NCBI GenBank assembly: GCA_001179505.1
Contig: CDMY01000189.1
Location: 65,621 to 127,794 of the forward strand
DNA: 62,174 bases
Source: Vitrella brassicaformis
Taxonomy: Eukaryota; Sar; Vitrellaceae
Direction of reading: 5' to 3'
Part shown: positions 1 through 10,785 of the stretch, piece by piece
How the letters are laid out: each line of letters begins with the position of its first letter
Numbering within the stretch: position 1 is the first letter of the stretch
Notes under the pieces: model-generated
What the model was told of the DNA's origin: nothing
The model's database searches: none
The model's input: only the letters and a program-made list of their open reading frames with translations
Translations under genes and position numbers: made by a program

Positions 1-57
1 GGGGGGGGGGGTTGGGGATTCTGGGAGGGAGGGCGAGAGGAGAGGGGTGTACAGTAC

Positions 58-3000
58 CATGGTGAATGCGGATTTGGTGATGAGGTCCATCTTGTCAATG
101 ATGACCTTGTACCATCCGTCGCGGTTGTGCGGGCTGTTCCAGTTGAAGCCCTGGAAGACTATGTGCGGCTTCTTCTCGCCCAATCGCACCACCTGCAGCA
201 TGTCAACCGCCTTCACCACCACAGGCTCTGCACCCACACAGACACACACCCGACACGCCCTCGACATAACATTCACACCACACCCATTCCCTTCCTGCCT
301 CTCTGCCGCTTACCGCAGGCAATGCCCTCTGTGGGCAGGTCGGGTTTGGCCCTCTTGGGGGAGCCCTCGCCGTTTTCAATCTGCTCGCCGCTGCCAGCTA
401 CACCGTCCTTGCGCCGAGTCGACTCAGGCTCGCCACCTGCACACACACACACACACACATCCATCCAGCTCTGAACTTTTCGTTGTGCGGGGGTGGGAGA
501 GAGGGGGGGGCTACCTAGTGCGGCATCTCCCACAGCCAGGCTGGGAGGGTCGGCCGGCCGCTCGTGCAGCGCCGTGATCTGGTAGCTGTAGGTCTTGTCC
601 TTGACGACCTTGTCGTCCTGGAACATCTCCCGCTGGTCGGGGGATGGCGGCTCGATCTTCTTGCTCCCCTCCTGCCCCACCGTCACGGTCACGCCACACA
701 CGCCCACGACCACGCCGTCCCTCCAGATGCGGTAGGCCGCGATGCGCTTGCCGCCGTGGTCAGCTGGGGAGCGCCACGATAGCTTGACGCTGACATGGTG
801 GCCAGACACACACAGAGAGAGATGGGTATAGGTGTCGGTGGGGGTGGGGGCTGTCGGGTGCCTGCAGTGCTGTGCAGCCGCGTACAATTTTGAAGAGTGC
901 TGGTCGACCTTGAGGTCTTGTGGGGCGGAGGGCTTGCCTGGCTGGCCGGTCTTGACCTGTTTGGGGCAGACACAGACAGACACAGACAGACACAGACAGA
1001 CACAGACAGACAGACAGACAGACAGAAGGACAAGCCATGCCGTGTGAATGGCATGGTCGGACGTGTGTGGACAGGCCAGGCGGCTCGCCTACCTTGAGAG
1101 GGTCTCCGGCTCTGCTCTCGGCCCCCTGGATGTTGACGGCCGTGACGGTATAGGTGTAGGTGTGCATCCCCAGCACGTGGCGGTCGGTGTACTCGATCTC
1201 GTCCTCCTCAGCTGCACACACACACACACACCCATCCATCCATCCATCCGAACCGAAGACGAAGACGCGCCTGCGTGCATGTACCTACCGGTTTGGTAGA
1301 CCATTTCGCCGTCTCTGTAGACTCTGTAGCAGCCCACCACCTCGGCCCCAAACAGGGGGGGCGCCCACACCAGCTTCACAAACGAACCTCCTACCTAGCA
1401 ACAGACACACAGCACAGGCACACAGCGAACCGCACAGACAGGCAGATCGAATCGGTTACACTCACACAAGACCGGACCGACGGGCAGGCGGAAGCACATG
1501 CCATGGCATGGCATGGTAGGTGTTCTGGAGTGGTGTGGTGTGTGGTGTGGTGTGTGTGTGCGTGTGTGTGTACCTCCTTCTCGGCGAGCAGTGCAGGGCA
1601 TCCTGGTGGGTCCATGATCTGCTCGATGCGGCCGGCCTGCAGCTTGAACAAACCCGGGTGGGGGATAGAGTAGTTGCGGTCTGACCGACAGACACGCACA
1701 CACACAGACATCCGACATCCACACGTCCACAGGGGAGGAGTGCTTTGGTTGCATCCCCCTCCCCCCCCTCTCTCTGTGTGTGTGTGTGTGTTGTGTTAGG
1801 TACTTCCTGGCGCCTTGTCCCATTGGTTGCTGCCGGAGTTGGGCACAAATTCGATCTCCTGCACACCACAAACCACCAGACAACACACCACACCACACAC
1901 AAACGTATCAGCGTGTCGAATTGTATGTGCGTTGTGGATGGCGATGGTTCGACAGACCGACAGACCGTCATGCGGGGCGGGGCGACGTACCTTAGCGTCT
2001 CGTATGCAGAGGTACCAGACCTCTGGGCCGTTGAAGTCGTTGCGTGTGCTCTTCTCGAAGGGGAGCCCCGGCACCTCGGTCCACTTGCCGTTGTGGTCCT
2101 TGTAATGCAAATACGGCTGATCGGCGCGCACACGTGGGAGGGAGAGGGGGGGGCATGTGTGTGTGTGTGCGTGTGTGCGTGTAGAGGGGAGGGGCGTGTG
2201 TCGTGTGGTGTGTGGTGTGTACCTGTTTCCACCCACTAAAGTAGACGAGCTCAATGCCCGGCCCGATGACCAAATCTTCCTCCTGCAGGACACACACACA
2301 CACACACAGAGGGACGGACGAAAAGATGAGGGCCGGCCGGGGAGGAGGTCAAGGGCTGAGTGAGTGCACATCCAGCAAGCCATCGCATTCACACGCATCT
2401 CTCTCTCTCACAGCAGCCAGTTGCATCTTGCATCTCTTAGAAGAAACCGTGGCTGGCCTATTCTGTCTACTCTGCCTGGCATCCCTTCGTCAAAAAATCA
2501 TCGCCCGTGTCAGTGGCGTCCTTGATTCGTGCAGCCGGCCGATCGCACTCACCCACACAGAAATGTCATCCCGATGCCTCCCCGTTGACCAACCATCATC
2601 AGACACACCAACCACAACCTCGTGGTGGTGGTGGTGCCTTTGGTGTCTTCTAGAACCACCCTGTCTAGTCACTCCTCCTCTGCCCTCCGGTCTCCTCGAC
2701 CGGAAGGGCAGCGACAGCGACCACAGCCACCCCACGGCACGCACAAGGCCATCACCACACCTACTTACGTCCTCTTTGGGGAACAGAAGCGACGCCGAGT
2801 TCTTCCGGATGATCGACGGCTTGCTGCTCGTGCGCAGCAGCGACGCACTCGACTGACGCACCAGAGACGCCTTCGACTCTGTGGGCAGGGAGGGAGGGAA
2901 GCAGACACACACGAACACACACACACACACACGAGCGAGTGAACGAGACCCCGGTGTGTGTGCGGCTGACTGTCTGACCTGTGCGTCTGGGTGGCTCCTT

Positions 3001-3069
3001 GTAGGCGCCATGAGCGACACTGCCGCGGCGCTGCTCGGGCTGCTGGCCAATCACGCCGGAGGTCGCCAT
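58..3069 (-). CDS. Alpha-amylase (GH13), 5' part: CBM25/53-like starch-binding domain, two FN3 domains, start of catalytic domain
   Basis: Hydrolyses internal alpha-1,4 bonds of starch. Ten exons (5' to 3'): 2979-3069, 2769-2878, 2223-2282, 1991-2116, 1804-1858, 1574-1680, 1289-1394, 1093-1211, 886-956, 515-789, then 314-436 and 58-227; all join in frame with GT-AG introns. After a Ser-rich leader comes a starch-binding module (ELVYFSGWKQ, LHYKDHNGKWTEVPG, and a terminal FKLQAGRI strand) of the CBM25/53 type, then two fibronectin III units (SWRSPADHGG, YRIWRDG; YTYTVTAVN). The last exon reads HIVFQGFNWNS then GWYKVI, the usual N-terminal signature of plant-type alpha-amylase barrels. The catalytic residues lie outside the window. 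No clear transit peptide is seen in the short N-terminus. Divergent from psbO. The family call is strong; the exact CBM family is inferred. Confidence 0.8.
961..1024 (+). repeat. (CAGACA)n/(CAGA)n tandem repeat in alpha-amylase intron
   Basis: Repeated ACACAGACAG units then pure CAGA tetranucleotides; sense strand of the gene reads (TGTC)n. Confidence 0.9.
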
Positions 3070-3485
3070 TTCCTCTTTCGAGCTCGGGATACTAATTATA
3101 CGGCCGGAACGCCAGATCCGACAACCACAAGCACTCCTCGCCCCTCGCCCACGCCAAAGAACCAAAATGGGGTTTTCGCGCCCGTCGTGACAAACCCCGA
3201 AACCCAAAAACCCTAAGAACCCTAAGGGGCAGGATCCGCCGCTCTTGACGCAGTCAATGATCGCCGCGGGTTCACCCATCTAGCTTCGGGACCTGCCTTA
3301 GCGCCTCATTCACGAAAGGCAGGCCCAAACCGACTCGGGATTTCGGGCAACGCCCGAAACGGCATGCGAGCTTATGCGATTCCGTTTACTCTGCGAAACT
3401 CTGATTGCTGGAGAGCGACGATCGAAGCGCAGCGGGCATCTGGCGGCAGTGCGTCCAACACACACAGAGACACAGACACGGCAAG
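3070..3485. promoter_or_regulatory. Bidirectional promoter region between alpha-amylase and psbO
   Basis: 416 bp separate the two divergent start codons. It holds telo-box-like words (AAACCCTAA at 3208-3216 and AACCCTAAG just after), the word TCACGAAAGGCAG at 3310-3322 and a site-II-like GGCCCA at 3322-3327. The same three motifs recur in the divergent region at 34253-34723. In plants, telo-boxes with site II elements mark promoters of growth-related genes; function here is inference. Confidence 0.5.
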
Positions 3486-4931
3486 ATGAAGCTGCTGGTC
3501 GGTTCAGTGCTCGTCTCCCTCTGCCTGTCCACCCATGCCTTCGTGCTGCCGAGGCCGCAGGGCGCACTGCGAGCATCATCCCCTTCACGAGCAGAGCCCT
3601 TGAGGATGTCCGCAGACCAGCAGGAGGGCGACAACCAGCTCAGTCGGCTCATCGGCGGCATGCTGGGCCTCCTGGGCGGCGCTGCTCTTTTGGTCGGCCC
3701 TGTGCCCGACGCTGAGGCCATCAGCAAAGACTACGTCAAGTCGCTCACCTACGAGCAGGTCAAGGGAACCGGTAAGGTGAAGATGAGCAATGATCTGCAT
3801 ACGGAAGATGAGATGAGAGATCATCAGCGTGTTGATGGGGTCTGTGTGTGTATGCGTGTGTGCAGGTCTTGCGAATCGGTGTACGGCTGCTGAGGGCACC
3901 GGTTCCATCTCGATTTCGAGCGGCGGCCCATATGAGATGGTCGACTTCTGCATGGAGCCCAAGGAGTTCACCGTCCTTGAACAACGCACACAAAAGAGGA
4001 CAGGTCGGCACGTGGCCGGACACCCACGCGCCGTCTGGGTGGGCACCCAGATGATTGGTCGGTGTGTCGCTGTGTCCTTGGTGTGTGCTCACTTCCTCAC
4101 TCAGGCAAGGTTGACAAGATCGGTCTGCCCACCAAGCTGACCACCCGGCAGACATACACCCTCGACTACATGTCGGGACCCATTGAGGTCAAGGACGGTA
4201 CGAACCACCCACAGGCAGACAAACAGACAGAGAAACACACTCCATTGATTCGTCTCTCTCCCCCTGCCCCTGCCCTCTTCCTTCCCCCAGGCAAGATCAC
4301 CTGGCAGGAGACCGACGGCATTGACTTCGCCCCCACGACCGTGCAGGTCGGTGCGGCCGAGCGTGTGCCCTTCCTCTTCACGGCCAAGGACATGAAGGTC
4401 TCGGCCGACAAGAACGGCGCCACCATCTCACCGGGCCTCGGCCTGGGCGGCGAGTTCCGCGTGCCGGGTTACCGCACAGGTCTGTTCCTGGACCCCAAGG
4501 GCCGGGGCGGCACCACTGGCTATGACATGGCTGTGGCGCTCCCGGGGCTGCAGAGCGGCGAGGAGGGCGATGAGGAGCTTTTCAAGGAAAATAACAAGGT
4601 GCGTGGGGGTCAGTGGGGATGGCGCTGTGGATGGATGAATGGATGGATGGATGGCGTGTCTGGTTCGGTGTGGTGCAGCTTTATCAGTCGACCACGGGCA
4701 ACATCGAGATGGAGATCCAGAACGTCAACCCACAAACCGGTGAGTGAGTCAGTTGGTGGGGACACTCTGTGATCGTCCGTGTGATTGCATGTGTCGCATG
4801 GATGATCAGGTGAGGTGTCGGGTGTCTTCGTGAGCCAACAGAAGTCGGACACCGACCTGGGCGCCAAGGAGCCCAAGGACATCCTCATCAAGGGCGCTTT
4901 CTACGGACGCATCCAGGCAAAGTCATCATAG
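3486..4931 (+). CDS. psbO: Oxygen-evolving enhancer protein 1, PSII manganese-stabilising protein (33 kDa)
   Basis: Stabilises the Mn4CaO5 cluster of photosystem II on the lumenal side of the thylakoid. Six exons (3486-3771, 3866-4003, 4105-4197, 4291-4598, 4679-4739, 4810-4931) splice to 335 residues. The leader has three parts: a signal peptide ([18 protein letters not shown]), a junction with Phe (AFVLP) and Arg/Ser-rich transit stretch, then a hydrophobic lumenal signal ending PDAEA before [18 protein letters not shown]. This is the pattern for plastids with extra membranes of red origin. The mature part has both conserved cysteines (NRC and DFCMEP), [34 protein letters not shown] and the C-terminal KGAFYGRI. 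Introns are GT-rich. Complete, no breaks. Confidence 0.97.
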
Positions 4932-5408
4932 ACAGACACACCAACACACCGTCCCCACCATCCCACTGGTTGGCTGGCTACATGTGTGTGTCGGACGGTT
5001 TGCTCGCCCGTTTGTCTGCGAAGTGAAGTGTTAGCCTGGCCCTCCACCCCTCGATGGTCTGGCCTGCAGATGCGCTGTCCGCAGATTTTTGCGACCGGCT
5101 GCTGTGTGGTTCGTTCGTTCATGTGGCTGCATGCGTGTGCGTGTGCGTGCGGGGGGTGGCGTGCTGTTTGCGGGGAGTGGGTGGATGGGTACATGCCTGC
5201 CTGCCATGCCGATGTGGTGGCCACACAACAAAGGAGACGTCTGGGTGGCTGGTTTTATCTTGTGTGTTGAGCTCAATTGACAATCGTGTGTGTGTAGCAT
5301 AAACTGAACCGCGATTGACTCCCCTCAACCGCTCATCATCCTGGCCAACCTTTCCAACGGCCGGGCCCGTACACAGGGGACGACCAAACCTCTCCAGGTC
5401 AATGCGGA
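4932..5408. other. Intergenic region, psbO to lipase
   Basis: 477 bp with no supported gene. Contains GT-rich and GGATGGG-like low-complexity tracts and a weak inverted repeat (ACCGTCC, then GGACGGT about 40 nt later). Presumably psbO 3' UTR and the lipase promoter. Confidence 0.5.
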
Positions 5409-7395
5409 ATGCGGCTTCCTGTGGTGGCCTTGCTGGTCTGTAACTGCTGCATCGCCTCCGCGAGCACATCTGTGAAGCTACCGCTCCCAGGAAGCGGCAC
5501 TGACGGCGGTGGCGCAGGGGTCGGCGTGGCGTCCCTCGACGCCGAGTTCCCCAGTCCAGCGCTCAAGTGTGGGAAAAAAGGCGGCGTCTTGACGTGCCTC
5601 GAGCCGCTGGGACCTGTGGCGGCCACACACTGCTTCAAATCACTGTTCAAAGCAGGTACTGTAGCAGGTCACTGGCAGAGACTTCGACACAGACACCGTA
5701 CCGTCTTGTGGGTGGTGTTGTGCGCAGGGCTCTCTAATTTGCTAGTGGCGTCTGCTCATGGCGAGCTGGAGGGGCTGGAAGAGCTCGTTGAGGACACGCT
5801 CGAGTCGGCCTCGACGCCTGACATAGCGCGAGCGGCGTGTGAGCGTGCTGACTTGACACGCAAAGGGCTTCGAATACATACAGTACATTTCCTTCCTTTC
5901 ACAGGTAATGAGTGCTTCGCCAACCACCGCGACCCAGACGAGGTCTGCCAGAGCCGCCTATGCTACCTCACCTGTACGCAAGCCACACAAACACGCCGCA
6001 CAATGAACGCAGGTCAGATGCGGATGAGATGCGCTGTGCTTTGTTTTCCTTTCGGTTCTGTCAGCCTTCACGTGTGCAACAAACTTCATAGGGGAAAGTA
6101 CGAGGCGACAGACAGGCAGACACAGATCGACCGGCAGATGTCCCGTTTTGCATCTGTGTGCAGCATGCGAAGGGTGGCGCTCTCTCCCCGGCATCCCGGA
6201 GCCACAGGCGCCCGTTATCGACCCGTCACTAGGGGTCGCTGAGTGTTCCTGGAGGACGTCAAGGGCAACATCGCGGCGCACATCCCTGACGAGACTGTGG
6301 CGGCCGAGTCGCTGACATACTACATCCTTTACCGAATGCTGATGAACGTCTTCGTGGCGGCTTGTGTGCTGGGGCCGGATGACACCCTGCCTGAGCTGCC
6401 TGGATGGACGAATGTTGATGTCATCAGCCTCGTTGAGACTCGTAGGCGTGCTCCATGCCATGGCCATGCCGTGGGAGCATTAATATGATGTCTCTGTTTG
6501 TGGGTGAATGCAGCTGAGTCGGAGGATGGCGGTCTGAGAGAGACCCCGTTCCTGCACGTGCTCCAGAAAAAGGACAACAGCGAGCTGTTGATCCTGGCTC
6601 GTGGATCCATCACCTTCACCGAGCTGCGGCTGGCGACCCCTCGACGACCAGCTCGATTATCTCGATCTGCTCGAGGAGATTGGGGATGGGAATGTGGATG
6701 TGGACGCGTTTCTCGACTCTTCGTCGGACAGGCCAGCGGTGCGGGCGTTCAATGCCGCCGCGTTCTCAGCTGTCTATCCCGCCGTGAAGGCCATGGTGGA
6801 CGAGTCGGATGCTGAGAGGGTCGTGCTCGGGGGATTCTCACTCGGTCGGTCAGAAGAGAGAGACAGAGTGTCCGTGGATGGCATGAGTGTGTGTGTTGTC
6901 CTTCATTCAGGTGGGCCGGTGGCGACCTTCTTGGCCGTGGCTTTGGCCATGGCTTACCCCGATAAGCGTGTCGACGCCGTCTCGTTTTCCCCCCTGCGCG
7001 CCTTCAACGATGCCTTCTCGACACTCATGCAGGAGACCATCAACGCGCGAACGGTTGTCTTCGAGTGGGACGCCATCCCACAAGGCGGCTGCGCCAAGGT
7101 CCCGGCTTGCCGCGCCGACAAGGCAACGGGGGAGATCGTCGAATACGCGGAGTGGCCGGGGTTGATCTTCATCAAGGATGAGGACCTGGGCGAACCGGAA
7201 GACATGAGCTCTTTACAGATCGTTCCGGCTCATGTCTGCAGCTACCTGTGCTGGGCGGTGCGGATCAGCAACACGACAGATCCCGTCAACTGGTGCCAGA
7301 AGGCGCCGAGGTCTGACGGGCTGGGGAAGGGCAACGGGATGGGAATGAGTGATGGCGACATATGCCCATTCTCGACTGAGTCTGTAGTCCTCTGA
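5409..7395 (+). CDS. Secreted class-3-like lipase (alpha/beta hydrolase), with an apparent frameshift
   Basis: Probable triacylglycerol lipase or esterase entering the secretory path: it starts with a signal peptide (MRLPVVALLVCNCCIASAS). Introns of 72, 66 and 66 nt (5656-5727, 5839-5904, 6845-6910) are clear; the splicing at 5970-6245 is uncertain. Lipase features are LLILARGSITF (the beta-strand before the oxyanion region), the nucleophile elbow GGFSLGGP spanning the intron at 6845-6910 (Ser in GxSxG), and VDAVSFSPLRAFNDAFSTLM, which fits the class-3 strand and lid region. A Cys-rich N-terminal part (NECFANHRDPDEVC) and tail (CSYLCW) suggest disulfides. Between GSITFTEL and WRPLDDQLDY (about 6621-6645) the reading frame changes with no usable splice site, so a base is lost in the assembly or the gene is damaged. 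Confidence 0.65.
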
Positions 7396-8331
7396 CTGCA
7401 TGGGGTGGGTGTGGGTGTGTGCTTTTAGAAGCAAACACATGTGCGTGCAAGAGCACGCGCACACGCGGCAGGAGCAGCTTTCCTGTTGTCTGTTCTACGC
7501 GCTTTTCTTTTCGCATGCTCACTCTTACAGTCATGCAAGGCAGGCCGCCATGGGTGTGCTGCTTGATAATTAGCAAGGGGTCATCGAGCCATACTTCTGT
7601 CTGTAGTCAGCCAGCCAGCTATACTACACCCAGCTCTGTAACTCTCTGTCTCACTCTCTCTGTTGTACTTGATCCATCTTGTTTGCAATCATCTAGCAAG
7701 GTCATCCATCCGTCTCTTTCCTTCCTTTTGTCACATACATGGCTTGTGTGTATGTGTGTGGTGATGTTGACCCTTCAACACTCTCGCAAGCCTGTGTGTG
7801 TGTGTGCAATTATAGAGGACACTTCGTTTGCTCTGTCAAGGAAGAACCTGTGACCTGAAGTCATAAATCTCGCTACCTACTTATCTACCTTTCTCCCTCA
7901 TGTGTGCGTTCAGCAAACACACCTGCCTGTCTCCTCGTGGCACCGAAGTGAGCCATGCAATGCAGCCACCACCAGACTTACAAAACATGCAAACCTGTCT
8001 GCCTGTCTGCCTGTCTGTTTGCATTTCTGACGGATCGGATGAATGTGCACACACGCAGCGCATGCACAAGAAAACACAGAAAACACTTCAGTGTTTTCCA
8101 AAATTGCCGCTGGCTGCACCTCGATCACACTACTTCCATTTTGGTTAGCTAGGTGGATGGACGGATGGATGGCCATGGATGGATCGGACCTCTCTGTATG
8201 ACTCAGTCTGTCTTGTACATACGTACGTGTGTGTACGGATGCAGCGCATGTGCATGTGTGTGAAGCAATCTATCTGAGCGAGAGAACAGTCAATCAATTG
8301 CAATCACATCGATCACTCATATCACCGGAGG
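7396..8331. other. Intergenic region, lipase to MFS transporter
   Basis: No gene supported over 936 bp. Holds short GT-rich tracts, a (CTGC)n-like run near 7995-8020, a (GGAT)n run near 8153-8185 and a perfect 9-bp inverted repeat with a 2-nt spacer at 8079-8098 (GAAAACACT, then AGTGTTTTC). Confidence 0.5.
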
Positions 8332-10238
8332 ATGGGATCCGTCACACCGCCGACACCTGTGAGCCAGGCCGCGGTCATGGCGGACACCTGCACGACGACC
8401 GACCGAGTGCGCAGCTTCGTCGCCAGAAGCGCCCACACGCTCGACCACTTCAAGCAACCGGACTTCGCCGCCGCCCACGTCTGCCTGCTGCTGTTCGTGT
8501 TGGCGCTCAACTTGCCGATCACCGTGGTCGGCTACCTGCGGAGTGCGGCCTTCGGCGTGCAGATCCCCGGCGCCATCATCTTCGGCATCCTCTGCGACAC
8601 GTACGCTCGCCCCGCTGCTCTGTTGGCGTTCCTTACATGTCTCACGTAGTGTCTCTCTGTCCTCGTGTGGTGTTCATGAGGTATGGGTCTCGCTTCGGCT
8701 TCCTCCTTGCCTTCGCGTCGTGTATTCTGAGTTTCCTTACCACTGCCGCGGCCATCGGCCAATGGATGCTCTACCGTGAGACCCAAGAGCCGTTCCACCA
8801 CCAGCCGACACCCAGACATGACATGTGTGGCTCTTTCTGTCTATCTGTGTGTCCACTAATCAGTGTCGGTGGTGCTATCGTTCTTCATGCACGGCCTCCA
8901 AGTCAGCAGCCAAGTGGTTAGCCTCCGCACTTCGGCCAGCGAGAGGGCCTTCCATCTTGGCCTGCTCACGCTCTCATACGGCATCGGCCTCGTCATTGGA
9001 GGCCTGGCAGGCGGGTTCATCGCCCTCGAGTTGAGATCGAACCGGATGGCCGCCCTCTTCTCCGTGGTGCTGAGTGGTGCCGCTCTCGTCGTGTCACAGC
9101 TGGCCATTCCCGCCATCGTCCCGACAAGTGGCGAGCGCTACGAGACGGCCACGGAGATCTTTGGGAGGGCGGCTTTGCTGCTCAAGGACACACTCAAGCA
9201 CACGAAGAGCAGCCTGCTGCTGCTGTTCTTCGTGAGGACACAGAGAGACCTCTGCATGGACGTCTGTGTGGCCACATGGACGTATCGCTGCCTGACTGAC
9301 ATGTGTGCAGGGCATGTTCCCGGTGGTGTTGGCCCGAATGACATTCGCGCCAGCAGCGGTTGAGTTGTATCACCTCAACCAAATCCAGACAGGGGAAGTC
9401 ACCAGGTGGGTGGAGTGAGTGGAGGAAGGAAACACAGATAGACAGACAGACAGATGGGATGGATGCTGTCCTGTCCACGTCTATCTACCTATCTATGTGT
9501 GTGTGTAGCTTCATCGGTGGCATCATGACATTTGCCGAAGGAGTGGTGGCGCCAGGCGTCTTCCTCTTCTTCACAGAAGTGACGGCCCTGCGGTGGTCGT
9601 TTGTCATCCAGGCAACACACACAGAGACACCAGAGAGGGTGTCTGTGTGTGTCTGTGTGCCTCAATCAGTTCCTCGGCTTTGCCATTGTGACATCGCTGG
9701 TGAATCCGAGTGAGACGGCCACGCTGTTTGCGCTCATAATCTTTTTTTTTTTGGGGGGGGGGAAAACTGTCATTAACCGTAACACTCGTCATCCCATTCA
9801 TCGCAGGTAAGCAGCGAGATAGGCAGACAGACAGACAGACAGATGGCCCGCACCCATTCATTCATGTCAATGGTTGTCAGGTGCTCTCAATTTCGTGGCC
9901 ATCATGAGTCTGATGACGACACGCGTGACGGAGAACGAGGTGGCCACCGTGATTGGCCTCAACGACGCGTCCTTCACCCTCCTCAACACGATATGTCCTT
10001 CTTTGGGCCTCTGGCTCTACTCCATCGCCGGCCTCCATGCCGTCTTCCTCCTCTGCCTCGTCTGGTATGTGCGCCAGCCGAAGGAAGGCTTCACTGGATG
10101 TGTGTGCGTTGTGTGTGTGTGTGTGTGTGCGGCATTGATAGGTCTGGTGTTGTCGCCGTCGTGTTCGGCGTGCCGTCAGCCCTCTACCCCAAGTCCTACC
10201 CCCTGCTCTCGGCGCTCGACGCACACCCACCAGAATAA
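8332..10238 (+). CDS. Major facilitator superfamily transporter, substrate unknown
   Basis: Polytopic membrane protein of about 12 helices, likely a secondary transporter. Exons begin at 8332 (MGSVTPPTPVSQ), 8682, 8864, 9312, 9509, 9671, 9892 and about 10140, ending in ALDAHPPE and a stop at 10236-10238. Helix-like segments include AHVCLLLFVLALNLPITVV, IPGAIIFGILCDT (resembling MFS motif A at the 2-3 loop), FGFLLAFASCILSFLTTAAA, GLLTLSYGIGLVIGGLAGGF, AALFSVVLSGAALVV, then after a long loop FIGGIMTFAEGVVAPGVFL, LNFVAIMSLM and LYSIAGLHAVFLLCLVW. The junction at 9740-9800 is unresolved: a T11-G10 homopolymer interrupts the frame inside a helix near FALI/PFIAG. The transported substrate cannot be told from sequence. 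Confidence 0.7.
9741..9762. repeat. T(11)G(10) homopolymer block inside the MFS gene
   Basis: Eleven T followed by ten G and four A. It lies where the coding frame of the transporter must be bridged, so a length error of one base here would change the inferred exon structure. Confidence 0.85.
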
Positions 10239-10785
10239 ACACACAGACAAACCCGACAAAAGAGAGAGAGAGAGAGAGAGAGAGACATTGACGGAAATAC
10301 GTGACACTGGCAGTCGTGAATGTAAAAGACACAAGATGCCTTTGAGTCGGAATCACCTTACTCCCGCTTTCCTTGTCTTTTCATTCCTTTTCTTTTCTTT
10401 TCTTGCTCTCGTGGCCGTCTCTCTCTCTCTCTCTCTCTCTGTCTCTGTCTCTCGCTCCCCCGCTCTCCCTTTCTGTCTCCCCTGCTGTATCTCTAAGCAA
10501 AAAAAGGCATCCACGTACGCACAGCCAGCCAGACGCACGACACACACGCCCACCATTTTTGTGTCTCGCAGACCGTTTTATGTCTGTGTTGTGGATGTCT
10601 CATCAGTTAGTCAGTCAGTCAGTCAGATTCGGTCGGTCGGCCGACCGGCCTGCCGGGTGTGCCATTCTATATCTCGGGCGGGGCACACAGTCGATGCATC
10701 CACTCGCTCGTTCACTCTGACTCGGACAAGTGTGTGTGTATGTGTGTTTGTGTTTGGGTGCCTGTGTCTGGTCTGACGGTTTAGG
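10239..10785. other. Tail-to-tail intergenic region, microsatellite-rich
   Basis: No gene supported. Contains (GA)n at 10261-10285, (TC)n around 10419-10450, (AGTC)n near 10607-10626 and a 14-nt perfect palindrome CGGTCGGCCGACCG at 10634-10647. Probably the two converging 3' UTRs. Confidence 0.5.

Noticed and set aside
1-12. Poly-G at the window start as a sequence feature
   Set aside because: Probably a homopolymer in the amylase intron or a contig edge; nothing can be inferred.
3190-3230. Interstitial telomere or chromosome end suggested by CCCTAA units
   Set aside because: Only two imperfect units, located in a promoter; read as telo-box elements.
8079-8098. Hairpin GAAAACACT/AGTGTTTTC as a bacterial-type terminator
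   Set aside because: Eukaryotic context, 680 nt from the nearest stop codon and no T-run; kept only as an inverted repeat note.
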